Assembly: GCA_016235745.1 (NCBI GenBank) | Contig: JACRJA010000001.1 | Location: 1 to 64,000, forward strand | From: Rhodocyclales bacterium | GTDB lineage: Bacteria; Pseudomonadota; Gammaproteobacteria; Burkholderiales; Rhodocyclaceae | Direction: 5' to 3' | Length of the DNA stretch: 64,000 nt | Part shown: one piece after another, positions 9,368 to 17,313 of the stretch | Position numbering within the stretch: the stretch's first letter is position 1 | Layout of the letters: every line of letters starts with the position of its first letter | The notes under the pieces: model-generated | What the model was told of the DNA's origin: nothing | Databases searched by the model: none | Seen by the model: only the letters and a program-made list of their open reading frames with translations | Program-made: the position numbers and the translations under genes

Positions 9368-10735
9368 ATGCCTGCATTAAAGTCCCTCGTACATCACGCC
9401 CACAGCGATCATCTGGATTTTCATCCGCCGCTGATCCGTTTGCAGTACCGCGCGCCACATCCGCAGGGGCGGCGCGTGCTGTGGGCCATGCTGGCGTTAG
9501 TCGCCTTTCTCATCGTCTGGGCGCTGCTCGGACGACTGGACATCGTGGCGGTGGCCGACGGCAAGCTGGTACCGGCCACCTACCTCAAGATCGTGCAGCC
9601 CTCGGAAGCGGGCATCGTCAAGGAAATCCTGGTGCGCGAGGGCGAGACGGTGCGCGCAGGGCAAACCCTGATGCGCATGGATGCGCTCATCACCAACGCC
9701 GATCTGGACGCCATCGCCACCGAATACGCCCGCAAGCAACTTCAGCTTGCCCGCATCGACGCCGAACTCGCCGGCAAACCTTTTGCGCCGGATGTTCAGG
9801 CTCCGGCAGCGCTCATTCGTGAAACCGGCGCGCAGTACCAGGCCAACCGCGATGCCCTGGCCGCCGCCTTGGCCGAGGAACGCAGCCGCCTGCTCAAGGC
9901 GCAGCAGGAGCTGGCGGCTGCCCGCCAGCAAAAAGAACGGCTCGAAGCGGTGTTGCCCCACTACCGCGACCAGGACAAGGCCTATGAGAAGTTGGTCAAA
10001 GAAGGCTTTGCCGGAACCTTGGTGGGCTCGGACAAACGGCGCGAGCGCATCGAGAAGGAACAGGAATTGGCCACGCAAGGGCATCTGATTGCTTCTGCCC
10101 AGGCCAGCATCGACCAGTCGCTCAAGAAGCTCAAGCAGATCGAGGCCGACTATGTGCGGCAGTTACACGCTGAGCGCAATGAGGCACAGGCGCAGATCGA
10201 CAAGCTCGCCAAGGAACTTGAGAAGCAGCAGCACCGGCGCGAACTGCTGGAACTGAAAGCCCCGCAGGATGGCGTGATCAAGGATCTGGCCACTCACACT
10301 GCCGGCACGGTGGTACAACCGGGCACCGTGCTCGCCAGCCTCGTGCCACGGGATGAGAAGCTCAAGGCCGAGGTCTGGGTCTCCAACGAGGACATCGGCT
10401 TTGTGCGGCCGGGGCAACCGGTCAAGCTCAAGTTCGCCTCCTACCCCTTCCAGAAGTACGGCATGGGACAAGGCACCGTCGAACACGTGAGTGCCGATGC
10501 GCAGAGTGAAGAAGAGGCACGTGACAAGGGCCTGCAAGGCGCTGGGCAACGCCCTCTGCGCTACAAGGCGCTGGTGGCGCTTGATGCGAGCGCACTGGAG
10601 ACGGATGGGGTGCAATATCCGCTGTCGGTGGGCATGCAGACCACGGCGGAAATCCTGTTGGGCGAGCGCACAGTGGCAGAATACCTGCTCTCGCCGGTGA
10701 AGAAGGCGTGGCATGAGGCAGGCCGGGAGCGATGA
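9368..10735 (+). CDS. HlyD-family membrane fusion protein of type I secretion
   Basis: This is a 455-residue periplasmic adaptor that links an ABC exporter to an outer-membrane TolC-like channel. It has one N-terminal transmembrane helix (VLWAMLALVAFLIVWALLG, about residues 38-56), a first lipoyl half (IVQPSEAGIVKEILVREGE), a long alpha-hairpin coiled coil (about residues 115-285), a second lipoyl half (LKAPQDGVIKDLATHT) and the HlyD-type beta-barrel ending AEILLGERTVAEYLLSP. The frame is open upstream to 9047, but the extra residues look non-native and overlap the glycosyltransferase fragment in another frame. AGGAGAG at 9353-9359 supports ATG 9368. The stop overlaps the start of the next gene (ATGA), so it is in the RTX operon. 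Confidence 0.9.
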   Translation: MPALKSLVHHAHSDHLDFHPPLIRLQYRAPHPQGRRVLWAMLALVAFLIVWALLGRLDIVAVADGKLVPATYLKIVQPSEAGIVKEILVREGETVRAGQTLMRMDALITNADLDAIATEYARKQLQLARIDAELAGKPFAPDVQAPAALIRETGAQYQANRDALAAALAEERSRLLKAQQELAAARQQKERLEAVLPHYRDQDKAYEKLVKEGFAGTLVGSDKRRERIEKEQELATQGHLIASAQASIDQSLKKLKQIEADYVRQLHAERNEAQAQIDKLAKELEKQQHRRELLELKAPQDGVIKDLATHTAGTVVQPGTVLASLVPRDEKLKAEVWVSNEDIGFVRPGQPVKLKFASYPFQKYGMGQGTVEHVSADAQSEEEARDKGLQGAGQRPLRYKALVALDASALETDGVQYPLSVGMQTTAEILLGERTVAEYLLSPVKKAWHEAGRER

Positions 10736-11469
10736 ATAATGCCCCACAGCAGTCGGCGCTGACGGTCGCCGCGCTGCCCAGCCAGGTACCGGGCATCCAC
10801 TGGCCTGCCGTGGTGGGGGCACGCGATGCCGCCGTGCTTGCCTTGCTGTTCCAGATGGAGAGCACGCAGTGGATGTCGAATGAGGCGCTGCGCGAGCAAC
10901 AGCATCGACAGCTGGAGGCGCTGCTCGACCACGCGCGCCGCCACTGCGCCTTCTATCGCGAGCGCTTACCAAACGACCTGGCTCGCTGGCACGAGATTCC
11001 GTTGCTGACCCGCGCGAACCTGCAAACACAAGCCGATGCCATGCGGGCCAGCGCTTATCCGCGCGCGCACGGTAAGACCTTCGACAGTGCGACGGGCGGC
11101 TCGACGGCCGAACCCGTCACGGTGCGGCGCACGGCGCTCACCCAGCTCTTCTGGCAGGCGGTGACGTTGCGCGACCATCTCTGGCACCGGCGCGATCTCT
11201 CCGCGACCATGGCCATCATCCGTCAGTTTCCACAGCCGGTAGATGAAACCAAACCAGGACGATGGGGCGGTGTTTTACGCAGCGGCCCGGCCTGGTACCT
11301 GCCGATCTCGACCTCTGTGGACGCTCAGTTGCGCTGGCTGCAAAAGGTCGATCCGGGCATCCTGCTCACCTATCCTTGGCAGGTCGGCGACATACCCTTG
11401 CCCTTGTCGGTCAGTGGCAAGTTCGAGGAATTCATCTCCTCGACCCTTGAACCCGGGAAAAACGGATGA
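10732..11469 (+). pseudogene. PaaK-like adenylate-forming enzyme, C-terminally truncated at an IS remnant
   Basis: The 245-codon frame resembles the N-terminal half of phenylacetate-CoA ligase-like (PaaK / F390 synthetase) adenylating enzymes: LLDHARRHCAFYRERLP, WHEIPLLTRANLQTQ, and the phosphate-binding loop DSATGGSTAEPVTVRRT at about residues 117-133. These enzymes are normally about 430-450 residues, so the C-terminal part of the adenylation domain and the small lid domain are absent. The frame ends shortly before the IS3-family remnant. Translation is coupled to the HlyD gene by an ATGA overlap. The presence of an acyl/aryl-adenylating enzyme in a type I secretion operon is unusual; a role in modifying the secreted protein or a co-secreted product can only be guessed. 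The truncated protein should be inactive. Confidence 0.65.
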
Positions 11470-11555
11470 CGGACACGAAACACCAGCGGCTGGCAGCCAG
11501 GCTGCACACCGCTTTGTGAACTGGACCCCACTGTCAAGACAGATTTCATCCGAGT

Positions 11556-12226
11556 TTAAGCTACGTCTATCGCTTCACTCGCAGCGCAACAGCGCTGCCC
11601 TGTGGTTGCGCCGCCGAACCGATCCGGGATACTCGCGCCGCCTCCCGTAGCATCGGCATACACCGCGTTCGGCGTCCGCTTGCCTAACGCCTGGTGCGCT
11701 CGCTCACCGTGGTAGAACGCGAAATACTGCGTCAGCCCGATGGTCAGCTCGGCCACCGTACCGTACCCTTTCAAATACACGTCCTCATACTTGAGGCTGC
11801 GCCACAGCCGTTCGACGAAGATATTGTCCAGGGCGCGGCCGTGCCCGTCCATGCGGATGGCGATCTCTTCGCGCTGGAGCACGCCCGTGAAGGCCGCGCT
11901 CGTGAATTGCGAGCCCTGATCGGTGTTGAAGATCTCGGGCTTGCCGTGCACGCCCAACGCCTCCTCTAGACAATCGACGCAGAACGACGGGCCCATGCGG
12001 TTGCTGATCCGCCAGATAGACGACCATGCGCCGGCTGCCGTAAAACGGCCGCCGCGTGTATTGCTCGTCGACCTGCCGGCACCGCAGCAGGTCTTCTTCC
12101 GATTCTTCGCTGGGCGCCTGCTGCCCGTAGAAGCTCGAGCGCGCCACCCCGGCTAGAATCGCATTGCCGCGACAAGGCCCGTTCCGCCTGCCGGTCGATC
12201 CAGCTCATTCGTACCTTGCCGCTCAT
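11556..12226 (-). pseudogene. IS3-family transposase OrfB, frameshifted and internally deleted
   Basis: Pieces of OrfB lie in different frames. The start MSGKVRMSWIDRQAERALSRQC (from 12226) is followed after a frameshift by MARSSFYGQQ and RPFYGSRRMVVYL (12147 to about 12000). A jump then leads into FCVDCLEEALGVHG and the catalytic-core block FNTDQGSQFTS with ERLWRSLKYEDVYL (11985-11700). The roughly 100 residues that normally lie between GSRRM and FCVDALEEAL, including the first catalytic aspartate of the DDE triad (the DITY block), are missing at about 12000. The enzyme is certainly dead. Confidence 0.8.
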
Positions 12227-12509
12227 AGTCCGAACTTTTTTTGAGCCAGTCGAGCTCCCTCTTCAGCCGGCCGATCTCTGCGTACAGGCACTCTTCGTCG
12301 GCCTGCGGCGTCGGCTTCGGCCCGCGCTTGCCCTCGAACCGCGTCGCCGCCTGCTCCACGATCTCCTTTTTCCATTGCCCCACCACAACGGGATGCACGC
12401 CATACTGCTGCCCGATCTCGTTGAGCGTCTTCACCCCCTTGAGCGCTTCCATCCCGACTTTCGCCTTGAACTCGGCGCTGTGCACCTTGCGTTTCTTGAC
12501 CTCACTCAT
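12153..12509 (-). CDS. IS3-family transposase OrfA (HTH_Tnp_1)
   Basis: This 118-codon frame starts MSEVKKRKVHSAEFKAKVGM and carries the OrfA helix-turn-helix (LNEIGQQYGVHPVVVGQWKKEI, about residues 24-45) and a leucine-zipper tail (YAEIGRLKRELDWLKK). In related elements OrfA ends with a short LKKKxGL tail just before an overlapping OrfB start. Here a run of seven A on the minus strand (12235-12241 region) shifts the frame so that it reads on into OrfB territory. That is either a programmed slippage site or a one-base deletion from eight A. OrfA alone binds IS ends but does not catalyse transposition. Confidence 0.8.
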   Translation of the reverse strand: MSEVKKRKVHSAEFKAKVGMEALKGVKTLNEIGQQYGVHPVVVGQWKKEIVEQAATRFEGKRGPKPTPQADEECLYAEIGRLKRELDWLKKSSDYERQGTNELDRPAGGTGLVAAMRF

Positions 12510-12560
12510 GCTATCGTCCTGATGGGGCGAGAGCTTAAACCAGTGTCTCAAATTCGGGAA

Positions 12561-12743
12561 CCACTATACACGTTCGACAATTTCCTCCTCACGATGGCGA
12601 TGACGGCCATCGGCATGGAAACGAACGTGCGTAAGTTCCGGCAGGTCGGCCTAGGACCCCTCTATCTCGCCGCCGCGCTCTTCCTCTGGCTCGTATTCGG
12701 TGGCTATGGCGTCACCCGCGCTTTTGCGACGATGCTCGGGTAA
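12561..12743 (+). pseudogene. YeiH/UPF0324-type membrane transporter, C-terminal fragment
   Basis: About 60 in-frame codons (FDNFLLTMAMTAIGMETNVR, then LAAALFLWLVFGGYGVTR) match the last two membrane segments of the YeiH/UPF0324 family of putative sulfate exporters, which are usually about 340 residues. Everything upstream is missing and replaced by the IS remnant. No start codon with a ribosome-binding site precedes it. The stop TAA is at 12741-12743. The 226 bases that follow, up to the aldo/keto reductase stop, hold nothing I can recognise. Confidence 0.6.
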
Positions 12744-12969
12744 GCGTACGGCAACGAAAACGCCGCGAGGCGCTGCAGCCCGAGGGGGTCCTCCGAGGCC
12801 ACTCTTCCGGGCAAAGCGCCTCACCTGCCAAGCAGCCAGGCCCCTGGCCTTGGGGTTGCGCCAGAATACGGCCGCGGCGCGTCTGCTTCTTCGCGGCGCA
12901 TGGTCCCGGCTTCGGTCGATGCCGGAACAGGATTCTTCAAGGACGCGCCGTCCCCCGCAGGGAACCTAT

Positions 12970-14007
12970 TTACAGAAGCATCTTCGGGTCGGTACGATCG
13001 AGGCGGGTAAACTCCAACATCCACTTCGGATAGAGCCGCGGCAAGGCCGAAACCTCGTCGAGCGCGCGCATCGCCTCATCGGTGAGCATCCATTCCACTG
13101 TTTTGAGATTGTCCTGCAATTGCTCGGGTTTGGTCGCCCCGATGATGACCGAACTCACGGCCGGTTTGCGCAACAGATAGTTGAGCGAGACTTGCGCCGG
13201 GGTAACGCCGCGCTCGCGGGCGATGCGCTGTACCACATCGAGAATGGCATAGGCACGATCCTCGTCGAGTTGAATGAAATTCTGCTCTTCCTTGCTGCGT
13301 CGGGCATTAGCCGGTCCTTTGCCTCCGCGCGGATATTTGCCGGTAAGAAACCCTGCAGCCAGCGGCGACCACGGCGTCAGCCCCAGCCCTTGGTCTTCAC
13401 ACAGCGGCACGAGTTCGTACTCCACGTCGCGCGACACCAGGGAATAATGCGCCTGCAAGGAGACGAACTTCTCCCAATGGTGTTTCTCGGAGAGCGCCAA
13501 CGCTTTCATCAACTGCCAGGCAAAGAAATTCGAACATCCGAGATAGCGGACCTTGCCCTGATGAACGAGATCATCGAGGGCCGAAAGCGTCTCTTCGAGC
13601 GGGGTAAGGAAATCGAAACTATGAACGATGTAGAGGTCGATCCAATCGGTACCGAGCCGGCGCAGACTGTTCTCGCAACTCTGGATGATGTGCCGGCGGC
13701 TCAACCCCACGTCGTTGATCTCGGGGCTCATGCGTCCCCGCACTTTGGTGGCAAGGACGACTTTGTCCCGTTTACCCTTGAGCGCCTTGCCCAGGATCTC
13801 CTCTGACTGACCATAGGAATAGACGTCGGCCGTGTCGAAGAAATTGACTCCAGCATCGAGTGCGATGTCGACCAGACGCTGCGCCGCTGCCTGATCGAGG
13901 CCACCGATCTTCTCCCAATAGCCTTGTCCGCCAAAGCTCATCGTTCCCAGGCACAACTCGGAGACGAGCAAGCCCGATTTGCCCAGCTGACGGTATTTCA
14001 TCACCAT
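12970..14007 (-). CDS. Aldo/keto reductase
   Basis: This 345-residue NADPH-dependent aldo/keto reductase has a TIM-barrel fold and is probably cytosolic. It shows the strand-one opening MKYRQLGKSGLLVSELCLGT, the catalytic Asp/Tyr block FFDTADVYSYGQSEEILG (Asp and Tyr near residues 58 and 63), a catalytic Lys in VLATKVRG, and the C-terminal cofactor-binding SSVIIGATKPEQL. It resembles the YajO/Tas or voltage-gated potassium channel beta-type subgroup; the natural substrate cannot be told from sequence. AGGAGAAAGACC precedes the start, which favours ATG 14007 over the second ATG two codons later. It is monocistronic, with a dyad-symmetric sequence in its leader (14034-14050). Confidence 0.9.
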   Translation of the reverse strand: MVMKYRQLGKSGLLVSELCLGTMSFGGQGYWEKIGGLDQAAAQRLVDIALDAGVNFFDTADVYSYGQSEEILGKALKGKRDKVVLATKVRGRMSPEINDVGLSRRHIIQSCENSLRRLGTDWIDLYIVHSFDFLTPLEETLSALDDLVHQGKVRYLGCSNFFAWQLMKALALSEKHHWEKFVSLQAHYSLVSRDVEYELVPLCEDQGLGLTPWSPLAAGFLTGKYPRGGKGPANARRSKEEQNFIQLDEDRAYAILDVVQRIARERGVTPAQVSLNYLLRKPAVSSVIIGATKPEQLQDNLKTVEWMLTDEAMRALDEVSALPRLYPKWMLEFTRLDRTDPKMLL

Positions 14008-14033
14008 GGTCTTTCTCCTGTCGGGTAACGCAC

Positions 14034-14050
14034 CCCTCGGTCACCGAGGG
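14034..14050. promoter_or_regulatory. Perfect dyad CCCTCGG-TCA-CCGAGGG upstream of the aldo/keto reductase
   Basis: Seven-base arms with a three-base centre lie 27 bases before the reductase start. The sequence could be an operator for an unlinked regulator or a leader hairpin; no adjacent regulator gene is present. Confidence 0.35.
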
Positions 14051-14151
14051 AATGCCTCTCATCTTAGGTGAAGTCGGGACGAAAAACGCAACGAAACGAT
14101 TCATCCGGCGCATGGTCGCATAGTGGTTGACCTATGCCTCTGGCAATTTAG

Positions 14152-14178
14152 GGGCACCTCGAACAACCTACTGTGCGA
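14152..14178 (-). repeat. Partial copy of the dispersed ~140-bp repeat
   Basis: The sequence GGGCACCTCGAACAACCTAC, followed by TGTGCG, matches the terminal inverted repeat end of the copy at 38501-38643 over about 26 bases with one mismatch. Similarity then stops, 20 bases before the priA stop codon. It is the remains of a third copy, beside a gene end like the others. Confidence 0.65.
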
Positions 14179-14198
14179 CCCGGCATGGCCTATTTCCC

Positions 14199-16196
14199 TC
14201 AGGTCTCCAGCGGATCCACCTCCAGGCGCCAGCGCAGGGAACGGGGAGGCGACAAGCGACGCAGCGCCTCGACCCAGCGAGCAAGGAAGGCGTGCAGGGA
14301 GGACCGGTGTCCCCCCTCGACGAGCAGCTGAGCCCGTTCGCGGCGCGCGAGGCGCACGAGACGCATCGGTACCGGATCGAACACCCTCACCGGCCAGCCC
14401 TCCTGGTTCGCAAGCTCACGCCCGGCGGTGCGCGCCGTCTCCAGAAAAGCGAGCGCCGGCTCCAGCGTCTCGTCGTCGGCCCGCAGTAGCGCTTGAAAGG
14501 CAAAGGGCGGCAGACGCAACGCCTGCCGCTCGGCGAGCGTCCTCGCGGCAAAGGCGGCGTAGTCATGCGTCGCAAGCTCGCGAAAGAGCGGATGCTGGGG
14601 AAACTCCGTCTGCACCAGCACCCGCCCCGGCGCCCCGGCCCGTCCGGCACGGCCAGCCACCTGCATCAGCTGCTGGAACATCCGTTCCGTCGCACGCACC
14701 TCGGCGGCGTAGAGCCCGGCATCGGCCCCGATCACCCCAACGAGCGTGAGCGACGGAAAATCGTGTCCCTTGGCCATCATCTGCGTGCCCACGAGCAGGT
14801 CGTAGCGCCCCGCGCGCACCTCCTCGAGCAAGGTTTCCCATTGGGCCAGGGTCTTCACCGCGTCGCGGTCGATGCGCGCGATCCGCGCCCGGGGAAACAG
14901 CGCCTGCAACCGCTCCTCCAGCCGCTGCGTGCCGCGGCCGATGGGCTGCAGGTCGAGCGCGCCGCACTCGGGACAGGCCCGCGGCGGGGCCTCGCGATGA
15001 CCGCAGTGGTGACAGTGCATCCGAGCATCGTCCCGATGGAAGACGAGATTGGCCGAGCAGTTGGGGCAGCGGCTCACCCAGCCGCAATGACCGCAGCGCA
15101 CCACCGGCGCGTAGCCCCGTCGGTTGAGGAAAACGAGCGCCTGCTCGCCGCGCGCGAGCGTCGCCTCGATCGCCTGGACGAGCGGCACGCTCACCCCTTC
15201 TTCGGCTGGCGTCTGGGCCGTGTCGATGAGCTCTATCGCCGGCAAAGGCTGGCCGCTCGCCCGGGCGGACAAAGTCACGCGCCGGTAACGACCTATCTCG
15301 CTGGCCGCCCAGCTCTCGAGCGAGGGCGTGGCCGAGCCGAGCACGATCGGCACGTTCCAGCGGCGAGCGCGCCAGATCGCCAGGTCGCGCGCCGAATACG
15401 GCACGCCTTCGAACTGCTTGTAAGAGGAATCGTGCTCCTCATCCACCACCACCAGCCCCGGCCGCACGAAGGGCGCGAACACGGCGAGCCGCGTGCCGAG
15501 CACCACGTCGATCTCGCCGCGCATCGCCGCCACGAAGGCCGCGGAGCGCTCGCCGGCCGGCGCCTCCGAATGCAGGCACACGATGCGGGCCGAAGGGAAA
15601 CGGGCATGCACCCGCTCGGTGAGCTGCGGCGTGAGGGCGATCTCGGGCACCAGCAGCAACGCCTGCTTTTCCCGGGCGAGGCACTCCGCTACCAGGCGCA
15701 GATAGACCTCCGTCTTCCCACTGCCGGTGATACCGTGCAACAGGGTTACCGAGAATCCGTCCCGCGGCACTGCCGCCAACGCCGCTGCTTGTCCTTGCGT
15801 GAGCTCGGGCAGCGGCCCGGCCGGCGCCGTGGCCCCCTCCTTGCCCACGCTCGCCCTACGGGGCTCGCGCTTGCGCCGACGCAGCGCCGGGGGCAGCATC
15901 GTCGCCACGACCTCGCCGAGCGGTGCAAGGTAATAGCGGGCAGCGAATTCGAGCAACTCCCGGTCGGCCTCGGGTAGCGGCGGCAACCCCTCCCAGACCG
16001 CCTCCACCGGTTTGATCCGCTCGTCGGGAACGGACGGATCCGCCTCGAGCGACCAGACGATGCCCAGCTTCGCCCCGCGACCAAAGGGCACGCGCACGAT
16101 CCGTCCGGGCACGACCCCTGCGGGCGCCCAGTAGTCGAAAAGCCCTTCACCAGGAAACGGCAGCAGCACCTGGACCCGGCGCATCCCGCTGGTCAT
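14199..16196 (-). CDS. priA: Primosomal protein N' (replication restart helicase PriA)
   Basis: PriA recognises stalled forks and reloads DnaB. The 665-residue protein has the N-terminal 3'-end-binding region, Walker [10 protein letters not shown] (about residue 160), the DEAH-like box [20 protein letters not shown], the motif SATPSLES, and two zinc-binding cysteine clusters ([13 protein letters not shown] and CHHCG...CPECG, about residues 385-425). The helicase motif [19 protein letters not shown] and QVAGRAGR follow. The frame is open further upstream, but ATG 16196 overlaps the hemE stop as ATGA and gives [14 protein letters not shown], a normal PriA start. It is slightly short against the usual 730 residues. 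It is the last gene of the hemE-priA transcript. Confidence 0.95.
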   Translation of the reverse strand: MTSGMRRVQVLLPFPGEGLFDYWAPAGVVPGRIVRVPFGRGAKLGIVWSLEADPSVPDERIKPVEAVWEGLPPLPEADRELLEFAARYYLAPLGEVVATMLPPALRRRKREPRRASVGKEGATAPAGPLPELTQGQAAALAAVPRDGFSVTLLHGITGSGKTEVYLRLVAECLAREKQALLLVPEIALTPQLTERVHARFPSARIVCLHSEAPAGERSAAFVAAMRGEIDVVLGTRLAVFAPFVRPGLVVVDEEHDSSYKQFEGVPYSARDLAIWRARRWNVPIVLGSATPSLESWAASEIGRYRRVTLSARASGQPLPAIELIDTAQTPAEEGVSVPLVQAIEATLARGEQALVFLNRRGYAPVVRCGHCGWVSRCPNCSANLVFHRDDARMHCHHCGHREAPPRACPECGALDLQPIGRGTQRLEERLQALFPRARIARIDRDAVKTLAQWETLLEEVRAGRYDLLVGTQMMAKGHDFPSLTLVGVIGADAGLYAAEVRATERMFQQLMQVAGRAGRAGAPGRVLVQTEFPQHPLFRELATHDYAAFAARTLAERQALRLPPFAFQALLRADDETLEPALAFLETARTAGRELANQEGWPVRVFDPVPMRLVRLARRERAQLLVEGGHRSSLHAFLARWVEALRRLSPPRSLRWRLEVDPLET

Positions 16197-17263
16197 GCTT
16201 GGCGATGATATTTCACGCTCTCGGTCTGTACGGCGTGGACCAGCGCCGCCACGTGCTCCGGCGGCGTATGCTGCGAGATGCCGTGCCCCAAGTTGAACAC
16301 ATGCCCCGAACCGTGACCGAAGGCTTCGAGCACCTTGCAAGCCTCGCGCACCACCACGTCGGGCGGCGCAAAGAGGATCGCCGGATCGAGATTGCCCTGC
16401 AGCGCCACCCGGTCACCGACCAAGGCCCGCGCCCGGCCGATGTCCATCGTCCAATCCAGCCCCACGGCATCGGCGCCGATGCTGGCCAAATCTTCCAGCC
16501 ACACCCCGCCGCCCGTGGTGAACACGATGGAGGGGACGATTCTGCCTTCCGCCTCACGGCGCAAGGCCGCGACGATGCGCGCCAGATACGGCAGGGAAAA
16601 CGTCTTGAAGGCCTCTTCGGCGAGCACGCCCCCCCAGGAATCGAAGAGCATCACCGCCTGCGCCCCCGCCTCGATCTGGGCGTTGAGGTAATCGATCACC
16701 GCTTGCGTTGTCACCTCGAGGATGCGGTGCATCAGGTCGGGGCGGGTGTAGAGCAGCGTCTTGACCGTACGGTAATCCTCGCTCGCCCCCCCCTCGACCA
16801 TGTAGCAGGCCAGCGTCCAAGGGCTGCCGGAAAAACCGATGAGCGGCACCGAACCGTCGAGCGCCCGCCGGATCTGGCGCACCGCCTCCAGTACGTAGGC
16901 GAGCTCCACCGTGGGATCGGGGGCCGAGAGATTGCGGATCTCCCATTCGCTGCGCAACGGCCGCTCGAACTTCGGCCCTTCTCCTTCGACGAAATACAGC
17001 CCCAGACCCATCGCATCGGGCACCGTCAGGATGTCGGAAAAGAGGATCGCCGCATCGAGGCCGAAGCGCGCAAGCGGCTGCAGCGTCACCTCGGTAGCCA
17101 GCGCCGGATCCTTGCACAAAGCGAGGAAGCTGCCGGCCCGTCGGCGCGTCTCGCGGTACTCGGGCAGATAGCGCCCGGCCTGCCGCATCAACCAGATTGG
17201 CGTACGATCCACGGGTTGGCGCAGCAGCGCCCGCAGGAGGCGGTCATTTTGCAAATGGGGCAT
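16193..17263 (-). CDS. hemE: Uroporphyrinogen decarboxylase
   Basis: This 356-residue cytosolic enzyme converts uroporphyrinogen III to coproporphyrinogen III in heme synthesis. Both family signatures are present: [16 protein letters not shown] (residues 22-37, substrate-binding arginine) and [17 protein letters not shown] (about 144-160), with LFSDI, DSWGG and a C-terminal FNLGHGI. Length is normal. It is coupled to priA by an ATGA overlap and separated from ntrX by 50 bases that contain a TATAAT hexamer on the minus strand. Confidence 0.97.
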   Translation of the reverse strand: MPHLQNDRLLRALLRQPVDRTPIWLMRQAGRYLPEYRETRRRAGSFLALCKDPALATEVTLQPLARFGLDAAILFSDILTVPDAMGLGLYFVEGEGPKFERPLRSEWEIRNLSAPDPTVELAYVLEAVRQIRRALDGSVPLIGFSGSPWTLACYMVEGGASEDYRTVKTLLYTRPDLMHRILEVTTQAVIDYLNAQIEAGAQAVMLFDSWGGVLAEEAFKTFSLPYLARIVAALRREAEGRIVPSIVFTTGGGVWLEDLASIGADAVGLDWTMDIGRARALVGDRVALQGNLDPAILFAPPDVVVREACKVLEAFGHGSGHVFNLGHGISQHTPPEHVAALVHAVQTESVKYHRQA

Positions 17264-17269
17264 GAGAGG

Positions 17270-17307
17270 GCGGCTCCGTGTGAAGCGAGAGGACAGCCGC
17301 CATTATA
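17270..17307 (-). promoter_or_regulatory. hemE leader: perfect -10 hexamer and hairpin
   Basis: On the minus strand TATAAT occurs at 17307-17302, followed at once by a stem GGCGGCT/AGCCGCC (17301-17295 with 17276-17270). The -35 position is poor, so an activator-dependent or weak promoter is possible. The hairpin could mask or space the hemE start. Confidence 0.4.
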
Positions 17308-17313
17308 CGGAGC

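Larger units (their letters stand above)
11517..12552 (-). mobile_element. Decayed IS3-family insertion sequence
   Basis: This remnant of about 1.0 kb carries orfA and a broken orfB on the minus strand; complete IS3 elements are about 1.2-1.5 kb. The end next to orfB reads TGAACTGGACCCC (from 11517), which resembles IS3-family termini. A 9-base inverted match GTTTAAGCT is at 11554-11562 and, inverted, at 12532-12540. I could not define clean terminal repeats or a target-site duplication, so the boundaries are approximate. The left flank is the truncated PaaK-like gene and the right flank a truncated YeiH-type gene. The element therefore marks a deletion or rearrangement junction rather than a simple insertion. 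Confidence 0.75.

Noticed and set aside
16197-16340. Upstream 48-residue extension of PriA
   Set aside because: It overlaps the end of hemE in another frame, and the ATGA-coupled start at 16196 gives a normal N-terminus.
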